A stretch of DNA of 25,000 nt from Prorocentrum cordatum (GCA_963575745.1 CAUYUJ010018469.1:1-25000); one strand, 5' to 3'; positions 1 to 8,135 are shown, numbered from the stretch's first letter. Notes: generated from the sequence alone by a model not told the origin. Made by a program: numbers and translations.

Positions 1-26
1 GGAGCTGTTGCGCCGGAGTGGGCCTC

Positions 27-120
27 GGACCAAGCAGGATTGAGCCAGACTAAGCGGGATTGCGCGGGATGAAGCCGGCTCAAACGGGATTATTAAGCTG
101 GATGAAGCCGGATTTCGGAC
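27..120. repeat. Degenerate short tandem repeat (GGATTG / GGATGAAGCCGG units)
   Basis: Units resembling GCGGGATTG, GCAGGATTG and GCTGGATGAAGCCGG recur every 10-25 bases with variation. No gene is visible in the first 180 bases. Confidence 0.45.
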
Positions 121-181
121 CAGGGCAAGATAAGGCATTTACCTCCCAGGAGTTGCATCCGAAATCTTGTGTGTATATGCG

Positions 182-357
182 TAGCATTAGGTCGGGCATG
201 TCCCCTTCAGGCGGATTTTGGACGGAATATGAATAATGGTGAAAATGCACCCAACTTGTGAAACTTTGTGGACAAATCGTCCCAGGACTATATTTCAAAT
301 TGTAAATAAGTTCGATGATTCCTCCTGTAGAGGCTCATGTTCGACTTAAACATAGCA
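182..357. mobile_element. MITE-like element, copy 1
   Basis: The left end TTAGGTCGGGCATG (187-200) is an imperfect inverted copy of the right end, where CATGTTCGACTTAA ends at 349. The similarity continues inward (CAGGCGGA at the left against TCCTCCTGTAG at the right) and a few bases outward (TAGCATTA at the left, TAATGCTA-like at the right in copy 2). The interior is AT-rich relative to its surroundings and has no coding capacity. It matches the element at 8351-8510 end to end and the left end at 24950-25000. Size and structure fit a non-autonomous terminal-inverted-repeat element. The target-site duplication could not be defined, and no transposase is present in the window. Confidence 0.75.
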
Positions 358-424
358 CCCCGCAGTCGCGAATCAGAGGGATGGGGCGGGGGGGGGGCGT
401 CTGCAGTCTGCGAGGCTCTGAAGA

Positions 425-545
425 AGCCCGCCGCAGGCGCCCAATTTGTACAACTTCTGCAACGAGCCCGCCGCAGGCGCCGACTTTGGTTAAAGCAACA
501 AGGGTGGGTCGCGGGGTAGGTCGCGGTGTGGGTCGCGGGTGGGAC
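425..545. repeat. 17-bp direct repeat pair and GGGTCGCGG short tandem repeats
   Basis: AGCCCGCCGCAGGCGCC occurs identically at 425-441 and 465-481, with a period of 40. It is followed by three to four units of about 10 bp built on GGGTCGCGG (505-540). No coding evidence. Confidence 0.55.
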
Positions 546-589
546 ACATGTGTATACAGATTCCCTTCGTTTTGTGTTCTGGGGGGGTG

Positions 590-960
590 CGGACCCCCCC
601 CTCCCCAAAACGGGACCCCCAGGATCAGTGGCCCCAGGGGCCCTCTGAGCGCCCCAGCGAGAGGTCCCCCAGGGGCTCCAGGCTCCTGGAAGCCCCTGCT
701 GGGCCTAGGCAACGTGCCCAAATAGGTCAGGAGGGCGGCCGAACAGCCCCGCGAGGGCCCCAAGAGACCCCAGACACCCACCAGACGCCCGAAGACGACC
801 CAAAGAAGACCGCGGTTGGAGGCCGCGATTGGAAGCTGGGTGGCCCGAGGAAGCCCCCACCAGAAGACGACCAGGAGGCCTGCAGAAAGCCCCAAGAAGC
901 CCTTCACAACTTTCGTGAGGCCCCCGAGAGGCTCTCCAAGGAGGAGCCTCCGTAGAAAGA
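590..960. repeat. Degenerate minisatellite, block 1 (LLGPSWG-like on minus strand)
   Basis: The plus strand is a C/A/G-rich quasi-periodic sequence of CCCCAGG, GCCCAAGAAG and GACGACC words. On the minus strand every frame is largely open and rich in Leu, Gly, Trp and Pro, with words such as LLGPSRG and GPLAGALRGPLG. A similar block lies at 2550-2735. Openness on both strands and the irregular 9-12 bp periodicity argue for an expanded degenerate repeat, so no CDS is called although long frames exist here. Confidence 0.45.
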
Positions 961-1384
961 GCTGGGGATTGGCGAATTCCATGGTAGGGCGAGAAGGAGG
1001 AAGAGGAACAGTAACCACTAGCGACATATATGGAATCACGCAAGTATAACGACGATGTCGGAAAAGGCAACAAGGAGTCATCGCTACATGGTATGTTTTA
1101 CCTTCTTGCCCGTCTGCGCGCATCTCAAACTTCAAGGACCAAGGTGCATGGCGAGAAGCGCCAATGCAGTCTTGTATGTGTGTGTAAATACATATCGTGT
1201 TGTGTGTCACCTTCCCTCGTCTCCCTGCCCGCCCCCCCGACCACGCTTGGTGGCTCTCCTACCCCCCCGACGCCCGCGTCCGCACCCCCGCACGGGATCA
1301 AGACGTGCGAGCCCTGGAGGGGGACTCGAACGCTGCGTCTTCAGCTGTCATTCAGGAACCCTCCATGAGGAAGGACAGTGAGAT
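961..1384. other. Unassigned unique sequence
   Basis: This stretch is more balanced in base composition than its neighbours. No protein family, RNA gene or repeat was recognised on either strand. Confidence 0.4.
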
Positions 1385-1640
1385 CCAAGGGCGCTGTGGA
1401 GGAGGAGGAAGAGGAGGAGGAGGAGGAGGAGGAGGTGGAGGAAGAGGATGAAGAGGAGGAGGGGGAGGGGAAGAGGAGGAGGAGGAGGACGACGACGACG
1501 AGGAGGAGGAGGACGAGTGATGAGGGATGAGGGAGGAGGGAGGAGGATGAGGGGGAGGAGGAGGAGGAAGGAGGGAGAGGGAGGAGGGGGAGGGAGGAGA
1601 AGGGAGGGAGGAGGAAGGACGGAGGAGGGAAGAGGGGGGA
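1385..1640. repeat. Purine-rich GGA/GAG tract
   Basis: About 250 bases of almost pure GGA, GAG and GACGAC words on the plus strand. The reading frames through it (poly-Arg/Gly/Glu on plus, poly-Pro/Leu/Ser on minus) follow from the repeat and are not called as genes. Confidence 0.85.
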
Positions 1641-1823
1641 GCGGCTCGTGGACTGTCCTGGACCCTCTGAGCTGGGTCCGCCCCCTCCTCTCTTCAGGCC
1701 GCCTCTGTGCTGTGCCTCCTCTCCTCGCCTCCCTCGGCTCCCTCCTCGGCTGGCTCCTTCCCCTCTTCGTGCCTATCCTTGCCGCTGTGGTGTCGGGGAA
1801 CAAACAACGACATGAACACAACA

Positions 1824-1962
1824 CTCGGAGGTCCGCGCGGACTCTCCTCGGAGAGGCGCTGGGCCCCCCGGGCGGCGCCTCCGGCGCCGCCCTTGGCGCG
1901 CTCCGCGCGCCACGGAGGGGGGGGTCCAGCGCCGAGCCGAGAAATCCGCGCGGACCTCCGAG
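1824..1962. repeat. GC-rich foldback element, 139 bp
   Basis: The left arm starts CTCGGAGGTCCGCGCGGA (1824-1841). Its exact reverse complement, TCCGCGCGGACCTCCGAG, ends the element at 1945-1962. Pairing resumes further in, between GCGCTGGGCCCCCC on the left and the GGGGGGGTCCAGCGC run on the right. The loop is rich in GGCGCC and GCGCGC. The whole unit could fold into one long imperfect hairpin. Size and symmetry suit a foldback or MITE-type element; a rearranged inverted duplication is the alternative. Confidence 0.7.
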
Positions 1963-2332
1963 TTTTCATGCCCACGTCTCTGTCGTTGCTCGCTCCCCTA
2001 CACGGGTGCCTCCTCTCCTCCCCTCGACTGCCCCTCCTCCGCCGGTCGGCCCGCGGTCCCTCGCGTCCGTCGGTCCATCTCCCTCGGCCGCTTGCTGTCG
2101 CTCCTCGCTCCCCGCTTCTCGCTCCGCTGCGCTTTGGCCCCCCCCTGCCCTGGTCCTGCGGGCCCCCTGCCGTCCAGTCTGGGCGGCTTTGGCCGCTGCA
2201 GCATCGTGCGAGTCCCGCGTGCTGCTTCTTACGTTCTGGACGGCTTGCGGCCAGGCCCAACCTGCGACGCTCAAAAAGTGTACGGCAGGTTCGTGACGTG
2301 CCGACCCCAGCGTTGGTTTTTGACACCGCAGG
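1963..2332. other. Unassigned GC-rich sequence
   Basis: CTCC-rich sequence with open frames on both strands and no recognisable domain. The frames are short, overlap in all phases and look compositional. Confidence 0.4.
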
Positions 2333-2450
2333 GATCGTTCAACCTTGAACGATCGGCCGCTGCCGCAACGTCCGATCGTTCAACATCGATCGATTCTGGG
2401 TCGCCGGCGGCGTTCAACCTTGAACGTCGGCGGCGGGGTCGCCGCCGGTC
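2333..2450. repeat. Cluster of GTTCAACCTTGAAC palindromes
   Basis: A perfect inverted repeat with 10-bp arms and a 2-bp centre, GATCGTTCAA-CC-TTGAACGATC, lies at 2333-2354. The half-site GATCGTTCAAC recurs near 2371. A second palindrome, CGTTCAACCTTGAACG, lies at 2411-2426, with imperfect GC-rich arms extending it on both sides. Recurrence of one core in 100 bases points to repeated insertion or duplication of a short hairpin, or to a clustered protein-binding site. Confidence 0.65.
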
Positions 2451-2549
2451 GACACGACGCGAACCTACCGTAAGTGTGTGTGTGATTTCAGGACACTCGC
2501 CTTTTCGGTCTTCGGAACGCCCAGAAAAAAAAAACCCAACATGCCTCCG

Positions 2550-2735
2550 TGATTGCTGCAAGGCGGCCCAAAAGGGGCCCAGAAGAACCCACGACGGCCC
2601 CAGGAGGTCCCAACAGACAGCCCAAGAAGGCTCCCGACAGCCCCCAGAGAGACCCACAAGTCGGTCCAGAGTAGCCCAAGGGGGGGGGGTCTGCAGGACG
2701 GCCCAGGAAGGCCCCCAAGACAGCCTCAATGAGAG
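2550..2735. repeat. Degenerate minisatellite, block 2 (LLGPSWG-like on minus strand)
   Basis: It has the same word usage as the block at 590-960 (GCCCAAGAAGG, GGCCCCAGGAGG, CCCCCAAGA). The minus-strand frame reads as Trp/Leu/Gly/Pro-rich, for example LLGPSWVLLGPFWAAL. It is treated as the same minisatellite family and not as a gene. Confidence 0.45.
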
Positions 2736-2738
2736 ACC

Positions 2739-2832
2739 TCATCCTCCTCCTCCTCCTCCTCCTCCTCCTCCTCCTGGTTCTTGTCCTCATGCTCCTCATT
2801 CTCTTTCTCCTCCTCCTCCTCCTCCTCCTCGT
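2739..2832. repeat. (TCC)n trinucleotide tracts
   Basis: Two runs of TCC repeats, interrupted near 2776-2810. On the minus strand they would encode poly-Glu. They lie just 3' of the thyroglobulin type-1 exons on that strand, probably in an intron or flank. Confidence 0.85.
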
Positions 2833-2929
2833 TCTGGCATCGGTCTCCCGCGAAGCGGTGTGTATCTGCTGACGCTTTGCACATGGAGTGGCCGTGTATT
2901 TGTGCTGGTGGCTTTGCCGTCGGTCGCTC

Positions 2930-3214
2930 CTGGCACTGCGGCACGAAGGCTCCGATGAGGTGGCCCTCCCGAGCTTTCTGAGCCAGCTGCGAGCAAGACA
3001 AAGGCGGCTCTGTCAACAGCGACGACGCCACCGACTCCGCTGCCTCCTTCTTCTCCTCCTCCTGCTTTCTCGTGGCCGCGCAGACCTCTTCCGAGAAACT
3101 GCCGCCTTCGGACGGTCCCCGAAGGGTCCCTGCCAATTGACGCCCCGAAGCGCTGCTGCACCAGCAGTAGCCGGTCGAGCTGTGGCACTGCCGCGCGGCG
3201 AACGCCCCGTCTTC
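2930..3214 (-). CDS. Thyroglobulin type-1 gene, exon 3 (285 bp repeat exon)
   Basis: It has exactly the same length and phase as exon 2, starting EDGAFAARQCHS and ending GAFVPQCQ. The acceptor reads CCAAG followed by GAAGAC, and the exon is followed by GAGCGACC, again a GA donor. It ends in the middle of a domain, so a further exon with C3-C6 would be expected downstream. No GYCWC-encoding sequence exists between this exon and position 1, so the gene is either truncated here or continues past a very long intron. Confidence 0.7.
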
Positions 3215-4215
3215 CTTGGCCAGCAACAAAGCCACCCAGCGTATACCTCACCTAGTGTGTACCTCACCTCGAGGCAGGCAAGTGAATGTACCACGGGTGA
3301 CCTAACTTGCAAGGTCTCGTTCGCCTCGAGCATAGGACTCGACAGCGAACGACTCTGTCTAACCACCTAAGGCGAACCCCCAGTGAGGGTGCTGGTGGCT
3401 TTGCCGTCGGCCACTCCTGGCACTGCGGCACGAAGGCTCCGATGAGGTGGCTGGCCTGGGCTTTCTGGGCCAGCTGCGAGCAAGACGAAGGCGGCTCCGC
3501 CAACAGTGACGACGCCACCGACTCCGCTGCCTCCTTCTTCTCCTCCTCCTTCAGTCTGACAGCGACGCAATCCTCCTTCGAGAAGCTGCCGCCTTCGGAC
3601 GGCCCCCGAAGGGTCCCCGGCACCTGGCGCCCCGAAGCGCTGCTGCACCAGCAGTAGCCGGTCGAGCCGTGGCACTGCCACGCAGCGTACGCCCCGTCCT
3701 CCTCGGCCGACAGCAGAACCACCCTAATCTTCAAACGACGACTTTACCGAGCGCAGCTGCATTGGTAGTCAAGCTCACGAGTTATCGGACACATCGAGGA
3801 CGGTTGCACATCGCGCGAGCTTGCCAGACCATCGGCAAGCCGTGGCTGGTAAGTAATTTGCGACGGTGGCTTTGCTGTCGGTCAATCTTCTGTGGTTACT
3901 CATGGGGGCCTCCCATACCATCTTGTCGGCTCTTGCGAATCGACGCTAATCGACGCTCAATCGACGCAACATCGACGGTCTATCGACGCTAATCGACGCT
4001 AAGTCGGCGCTATCTAGTCGACTCCAGACGCTAATCGACGCGAGTCGATGCTAAAGACGGTTTTAAAAGGGCATACCAGGGTCCCCTGATTTGCCACCGA
4101 ATCAGTCCTGGCACTGCGGCTCGAATGCTCCAATGAGGGTGCCCTTCTGGGCCTTCTCCAGGCAAGACGAGGGCGGCTCCGTGAGCAAGGAGCGCGCCAC
4201 CATCTCCGCCTCTTC
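2930..4215 (-). CDS. Thyroglobulin type-1 repeat protein, partial gene with three exons
   Basis: On the minus strand three exons (4215-4108, 3701-3417, 3214-2930) join in phase 0 to 226 codons with no stop. Each junction falls at the same place, PQCQ followed by EDGA. The spliced protein contains two complete thyroglobulin type-1 domains and the first half of a third. Each complete domain has the six expected cysteines: C1 in SSC, C2 in GAFVPQC or GAFEPQC, C3 in QCH, C4-C5 in GYCWC, and C6 in EDC or EVC. The family hallmark STGYCWC and a following GT are present. A Glu/Lys/Ala-rich linker separates the domains. Such domains are disulphide-rich extracellular or lumenal modules, often inhibiting or binding proteases. 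No start, signal peptide or stop is visible, so both ends are missing, lie outside the window or are decayed. The host function is unknown. Confidence 0.68.
3215..3416 (-). other. Intron between thyroglobulin exons 2 and 3 (GA-AG)
   Basis: 202 bp. The first bases on the minus strand are GAGTGGCCGACGG and the last are GGCCAAG. The exon-intron boundaries share AGGA at both ends, so splicing is ambiguous within four bases, but only the GA...AG choice leaves a terminal AG. The first roughly 30 bases repeat those after exon 3 (GACGGCAAAGCCACCAGCAC), so the duplication unit included intron flanks. Confidence 0.55.
3417..3701 (-). CDS. Thyroglobulin type-1 gene, exon 2 (285 bp repeat exon)
   Basis: Ninety-five codons in phase 0, starting EDGAYAAWQCHG and ending GAFVPQCQ. 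It carries C3-C6 of one domain (QCH, GYCWC, EDC), an acidic/basic linker containing EEEKKEAAESV, and C1-C2 of the next domain. The acceptor reads CCGAG followed by GAGGAC. The sequence after the last exon codon is GAGTGG, so the intron would start with GA. Compared by eye with exon 3, 79 of 95 residues are identical and all six cysteines are kept. Confidence 0.7.
3702..4107 (-). other. Intron between thyroglobulin exons 1 and 2 (GA-AG), with inserted satellite
   Basis: 406 bp. It starts GACTGATTCGG and ends GGCCGAG on the minus strand. It contains a short satellite of AATCGACGCT units (3938-4053). It also holds, near 3866-3892, a remnant resembling the donor-side flank of the other introns (plus strand GGTGGCTTTGCTGTCGGTC). 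That remnant may mark a lost copy of the repeat exon. Confidence 0.5.
3938..4053. repeat. AATCGACGCT short satellite
   Basis: About ten degenerate units of 10-13 bp built on ATCGACGCTA, with variants CAATCGACGC, ACATCGACGG and CGAGTCGATGC. It lies inside the intron between thyroglobulin exons 1 and 2. Confidence 0.75.
4108..4215 (-). CDS. Thyroglobulin type-1 gene, exon 1 of the visible set (C1-C2 half-domain)
   Basis: This exon has 36 codons. It begins EEAEMVARSLL after an AAGAAG acceptor and ends GAFEPQCQ at CAGTGCCAG. The first Cys is in SSCLE and the second in PQC, so it supplies the N-terminal half of a domain. It is homologous to the last third of the two 285-bp exons but lacks their first part. 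The 3' end is well fixed by homology. The 5' end at AG followed by GAAGAGG is the best choice by alignment but could differ by a few codons. Confidence 0.6.
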
Positions 4216-4237
4216 CTTCTTGGAGTGCGTAAGTGAG

Positions 4238-4400
4238 GGGGCTCAGGGCCACACAAATAAGTACACACAAATCCAATATTCCCCCATACTTTCAAATATT
4301 TGTTCTGGATTCTCGTCTTCCCCCCACTTCCCATATTTTCCCATATCTTCCGGCGGGTCGTCGATTCATTGAGTCTGTGTTTTTGTTCCCCTCTTAGGTA
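4238..4400. repeat. Dispersed repeat family E, copy 1
   Basis: It shares an ordered series of blocks with 8923-9115: GGGGGCTCAGG, AATACACACAAAT-like, a CCCCATA.TTCCATATTT segment, a CTTCCCCCC run, CCATATTTT, and a final GTCTGTGT...TTTTTGTCCC. It is AT-richer than its surroundings. It sits directly upstream of thyroglobulin exon 1 on the minus strand, presumably in an intron. Confidence 0.6.
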
Positions 4401-4539
4401 AGAAGTGCCGGTGTTCGGCGGCGGCCCTCTTGGAAAAGAAATGGGCTTGTCGGCAAGGGCTGGCCCCCGTGGAGCTCATGCCACCCGTACATGCTGAAGG
4501 TGCAGGGGGCCTTCCTAATGGCCGCCACCCTGTAGTCGG

Positions 4540-4690
4540 CCCGCATCAAAAGGATGCGCGAAAAGGAGGCAAGGGCCTTGGACGCCCATTCCGAAGCTTT
4601 TCGAGCGGGGCGCGGCCAACGAGAGTGGCCGAGGATGGATCGAGGAGGCAAGGATAAGCAAAGGTACCCTTGGGAAGGTTGCCCATCCAT
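4540..4690. repeat. Dispersed repeat family C, copy 1
   Basis: It aligns with 24262-24412 over about 150 bases. Shared blocks include AAGGATGCGCGA, GCAAGGGCCTTGG, CGAGCGGGGCGCGGCCAAC and GAAGGTTGCCCATCC. Frames are open on both strands, but substitutions between the two copies show no obvious codon-position bias, so no gene is called. Confidence 0.65.
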
Positions 4691-5125
4691 ACTCTGCGGG
4701 TTGACTGTGCCCGCCTTGCTCGACACATGGTGGCCCGCCCCTGTGCAGGGCAGGGAAGGGAAGGGGGCTGGGAGGGGAACCTGGCCATCAAACATATGGC
4801 GAGCACGGCCGCTTAGCAGTTCGCTGACACCGAGCCGGTGTCTTCTTGACCGTTTTCTTGGCCACCTGCCTCTCGGGTGGACGAACAAAAATGTGGGGCA
4901 AGGAGGGGGAGCATCATGAGTGCCGAAACCGTGTGTTTTGAAGTGCTGTTTTGTTGTTTGATGCCTGACGTGAGATTTCCAGAAACATTGTGATTTTCCT
5001 TGCGTTTGCTGGAATTTTTTGATTTTCACCCTCCGACGAGAGTTCCGGCCGCACGCATGTGCTTCCCCCGGCGCCCAGAGTGTCGGGAACGACCATGCAC
5101 CGATGAGTGTGCCCAGCAGATTTCG
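4691..5125. other. Unassigned sequence between family C and family B repeats
   Basis: 435 bases separate the two repeats here; the spacer is only about 105 bases in the second composite near 24413-24517. Nothing was recognised. The minus-strand frame is open through much of it. Confidence 0.4.
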
Positions 5126-5307
5126 TACAGTAGGTGCCCGTCCACAAGAAACCTTCCACAAGAAACCCAACCCTGAGACCCCAGGACGTCCATTGAGCTT
5201 TGGTGTGGGAGCGTCGCGCTCTCCATAGCAAAACCATCGAAACCCGAGAAGCCCCGGGCACCCTGGAGGCAAGCAGGGTGTTTCTTGGAATGGGTTTCCG
5301 CTGTGTC
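5126..5307. repeat. Dispersed repeat family B, copy 1
   Basis: The repeat starts at TACAGT and continues with CCTTCCACAAGAAACCC, GACCCCAGGACGTCCA, TTTGGTGTGGGA, CATCGAAACCC and GGGCACCCTGGAGGC. Matching copies lie at 9340-9520 and 24518-24705. The minus-strand frame is open in all three copies with conserved words (LGFRW, PTPK, GFLWK). Confidence 0.8.
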
Positions 5308-6060
5308 ACTCCCCTCCCCCGATCCCCCCCCCTCTCCCTCCCGGCCCCCCGACGTCTTGAGGTCTCCCGTGGGTCCCCGGATGCCTCGACCCCTCCCCTC
5401 GGACCGGCTTTTCTCGCCCCGAGTAGTCTTTCACACGGCCCTGGGGCATGGCGACAGCATGGCCCCCCAGAGGACGAAGGCTATGATGGGCCTGTTTTCC
5501 ACCACCACAACCATAGGCAGGAGGGGGAGGGGGGGGAGGGGGGGAGTAGCCGAGAGCGGACCACTGTCCTCGGCCCCTCATGGGGCCGAAAAACACAGGG
5601 GATCAACAGACCCCTTCCAGATCCTCAGCCTCCCCCCCTCCCTCCCGGGTGGGCCGTCCAGAACTTCGCCCGCGCGGTGGCGGGTCCCGACTGGCTTGGG
5701 CAGCGTCGCCGCCCGGGCTCTCCACGTCTGGGAGGACGGGGTGAGAGGGGAGGGGGCCTGCGGCGGGCGGGACCTGCTGCCACTCGACGAGGCGGCCTCA
5801 AACGACTCGACCACTCTCGACTGGTCCCGCTCCGCCATGGCCAGCAACATCGGTGGAGAGGGGCCCCCCTCTTCGTGGAAAGAGCCCCTCTTCTCTAAGC
5901 GACGAAGATTTTCCGTCCCCTGGGAGACTGACCGTTGCAACGTGGCTTCGAGGCCCTGGGGTCAACCGTCGCATAGCGACCACAGGCCGAACACACCGTC
6001 ACGAACCACTTCGGAAAAAAAACGAGCACTTGTGGGTTGGATGAATCTCTAACGCGGGGT
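5308..6060. other. Unassigned GC-rich sequence
   Basis: Long overlapping frames exist on both strands, none with a recognisable domain. GGCTTTTCTC...CACGGCCC near 5408-5480 weakly resembles 9617-9680. C-runs and G-runs (5320-5360, 5520-5545) interrupt it. Confidence 0.4.
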
Positions 6061-6093
6061 GACCCTGAGTGGGGGCATGAATTCGATCCGCTG

Positions 6094-6202
6094 TTGCAAC
6101 GAACTGTCGCAAACAGATGCCCCCCCCGCATGCCCCACCGATCGGCAGCTATAGGGAGCTGCTTGCGGCTGGGGGGCATCTGTTTTGGGCGGTTCGGTGC
6201 AA
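6094..6202. repeat. Small foldback element, 109 bp
   Basis: The left arm starts TTGCAACGAACTGTCGCAAA and the right arm ends in its imperfect reverse complement (GGTTCGGTGCAA). The best-paired inner part is CAGATGCCCCCC against GGGGGGCATCTG. A secondary hairpin (GCAGCT...AGCTGC) lies in the centre. No coding capacity; it borders the CA satellite. Confidence 0.65.
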
Positions 6203-6214
6203 ACGCAGATCGAA

Positions 6215-7876
6215 CTCACACACACACACACCGGGGCACACACACACACACACGCACACACGCACACACGCGCGCGCACGCACGCACGCACGCACGCACG
6301 AACGCACGCACGCACGTACGTACACACGCGCACACGCTGCACCACGTCTACACCACACGGACCACTCACTCACGCACGCATGCCACGTGCACACGACGCA
6401 CGCACCCACACACCACACACACACACCCACACACACACGCACACATCACACCGCACGCAATGCACGCAAGCACGCACTCACGCGACGCACGACGCACGCA
6501 CGCACGTACGCACTCACGCAACGCGCACACTCACACTCTCGTCGCACACACACATACACCCGCACCCACAACCACACCACACGTCCCCACACCCATACAC
6601 GCCCACACACCCACACGACCCACACCCACACCCACACACACCCACACACCCCACACCACACACCACAACACCCCACAAACCACGACAGCCACACACCGAC
6701 ACCCCGCACTCGCACGCGCAGCGCACGAGCACGGCGCACGCGCAACGCACACTCGCACGCACACGCGCACGCAATCGCGCACGCGCACCACGCACTGCGC
6801 AACGCGCACGCGCAACCGCGCAACACACAGCCCCAACAAAACTGCACACTCACAACTCACAAACGCACACGCACAAACACGCACGCCGCACTGATAAACC
6901 TCAACACGCACACGCACACGCACACGCACCGAAACGCGCGCGCCTCACGCCCCGCTCGTACGTCACGCGACGCACGCAACGCCGCAACGCACTTATAAGC
7001 ACGCTACGCCCGCGCGCGCAACAGCGCACCGACGCACAAATAGGAACGCGCACAGCGCACGCGCCCACTATGGCCCTCGGCCCGCCTTCCCTTACTCATC
7101 CTGTGCGTCACAGCGCACGCGCACGCGCACGCGCACGTGCAGGCGCACGCGCACGCTCACACACACACACACGGCACACAGCACACAGCACACAGCACAC
7201 AGCACACAGCCCACAGAACACAGCACACAGCACACAGCACACAGCACACAGCACACAACACACAGCACGCCGCACACGCACACGCACACGCACACGCGCA
7301 CGCGCACGCGCACCCACACGCACACGCACACGCACACGCACACGCACACGCACACACACAGAACACAGCACACAGCACACAGCACACAGCACACAGCACA
7401 CAGCACACAGCACACAGCACACAGCACACAACACACAGCAGACAACACGCACACGCACGCACACGCACACGCACACGCACACAGCACACAGCACACAGCA
7501 CACAGCACACGCACAGAGATACGCACACGCGCACTGCACGCGCACACTCACACGCACACGCAACACGCACACGGCACAACGCCACGCACACTCACACGCA
7601 CACGCACCGCCACACTCACACCGCCACCTGACGCACACGCACACGCACACCACAACGCCACGCCACGCACACGGCACGACGCACCCAGCACACGACTCCC
7701 ATCACACGCAGCACAAACACACACAAACCTACACACCCACAGCCCCACACAGCCGCACACACCCACACACCCACACAACACGTCCACCCACACTCCACAC
7801 CCCAACCCCCACCTACACGGCCCCCCCCACACACCCCCCCCCCCCCGCCCCCCCCCCCGACACACCCCCCACACCC

Positions 7877-7908
<32 letters not shown>

Positions 7909-7968
7909 ACACACACACACACACACACCACCACACACACACCCACACAAACACACACACCACACACA

Positions 7969-8001
<33 letters not shown>

Positions 8002-8075
8002 ACACATAACAACACACACACCACACAACTACGATCACACACACACACCACACACACACCACGACACCAATCACA

Positions 8076-8135
<60 letters not shown>

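Noticed and set aside
1300-1345. GTTCGAGTCC on the minus strand, resembling a tRNA T-loop
   Set aside because: The flanking bases do not form a T-stem and no D-arm, anticodon arm or acceptor stem can be built around it.
1448-2296. Long Arg/Gly-rich plus-strand frame and its minus-strand counterpart
   Set aside because: The first part is the GGA tract and the rest crosses the foldback element; both strands are open, so the frame is compositional.
4394-5272. 292-codon minus-strand frame across families C and B as a host gene
   Set aside because: The two ends are dispersed repeats found elsewhere in the window and the middle is unique; substitutions in family C show no codon bias by eye. Kept only as a repeat-family finding.
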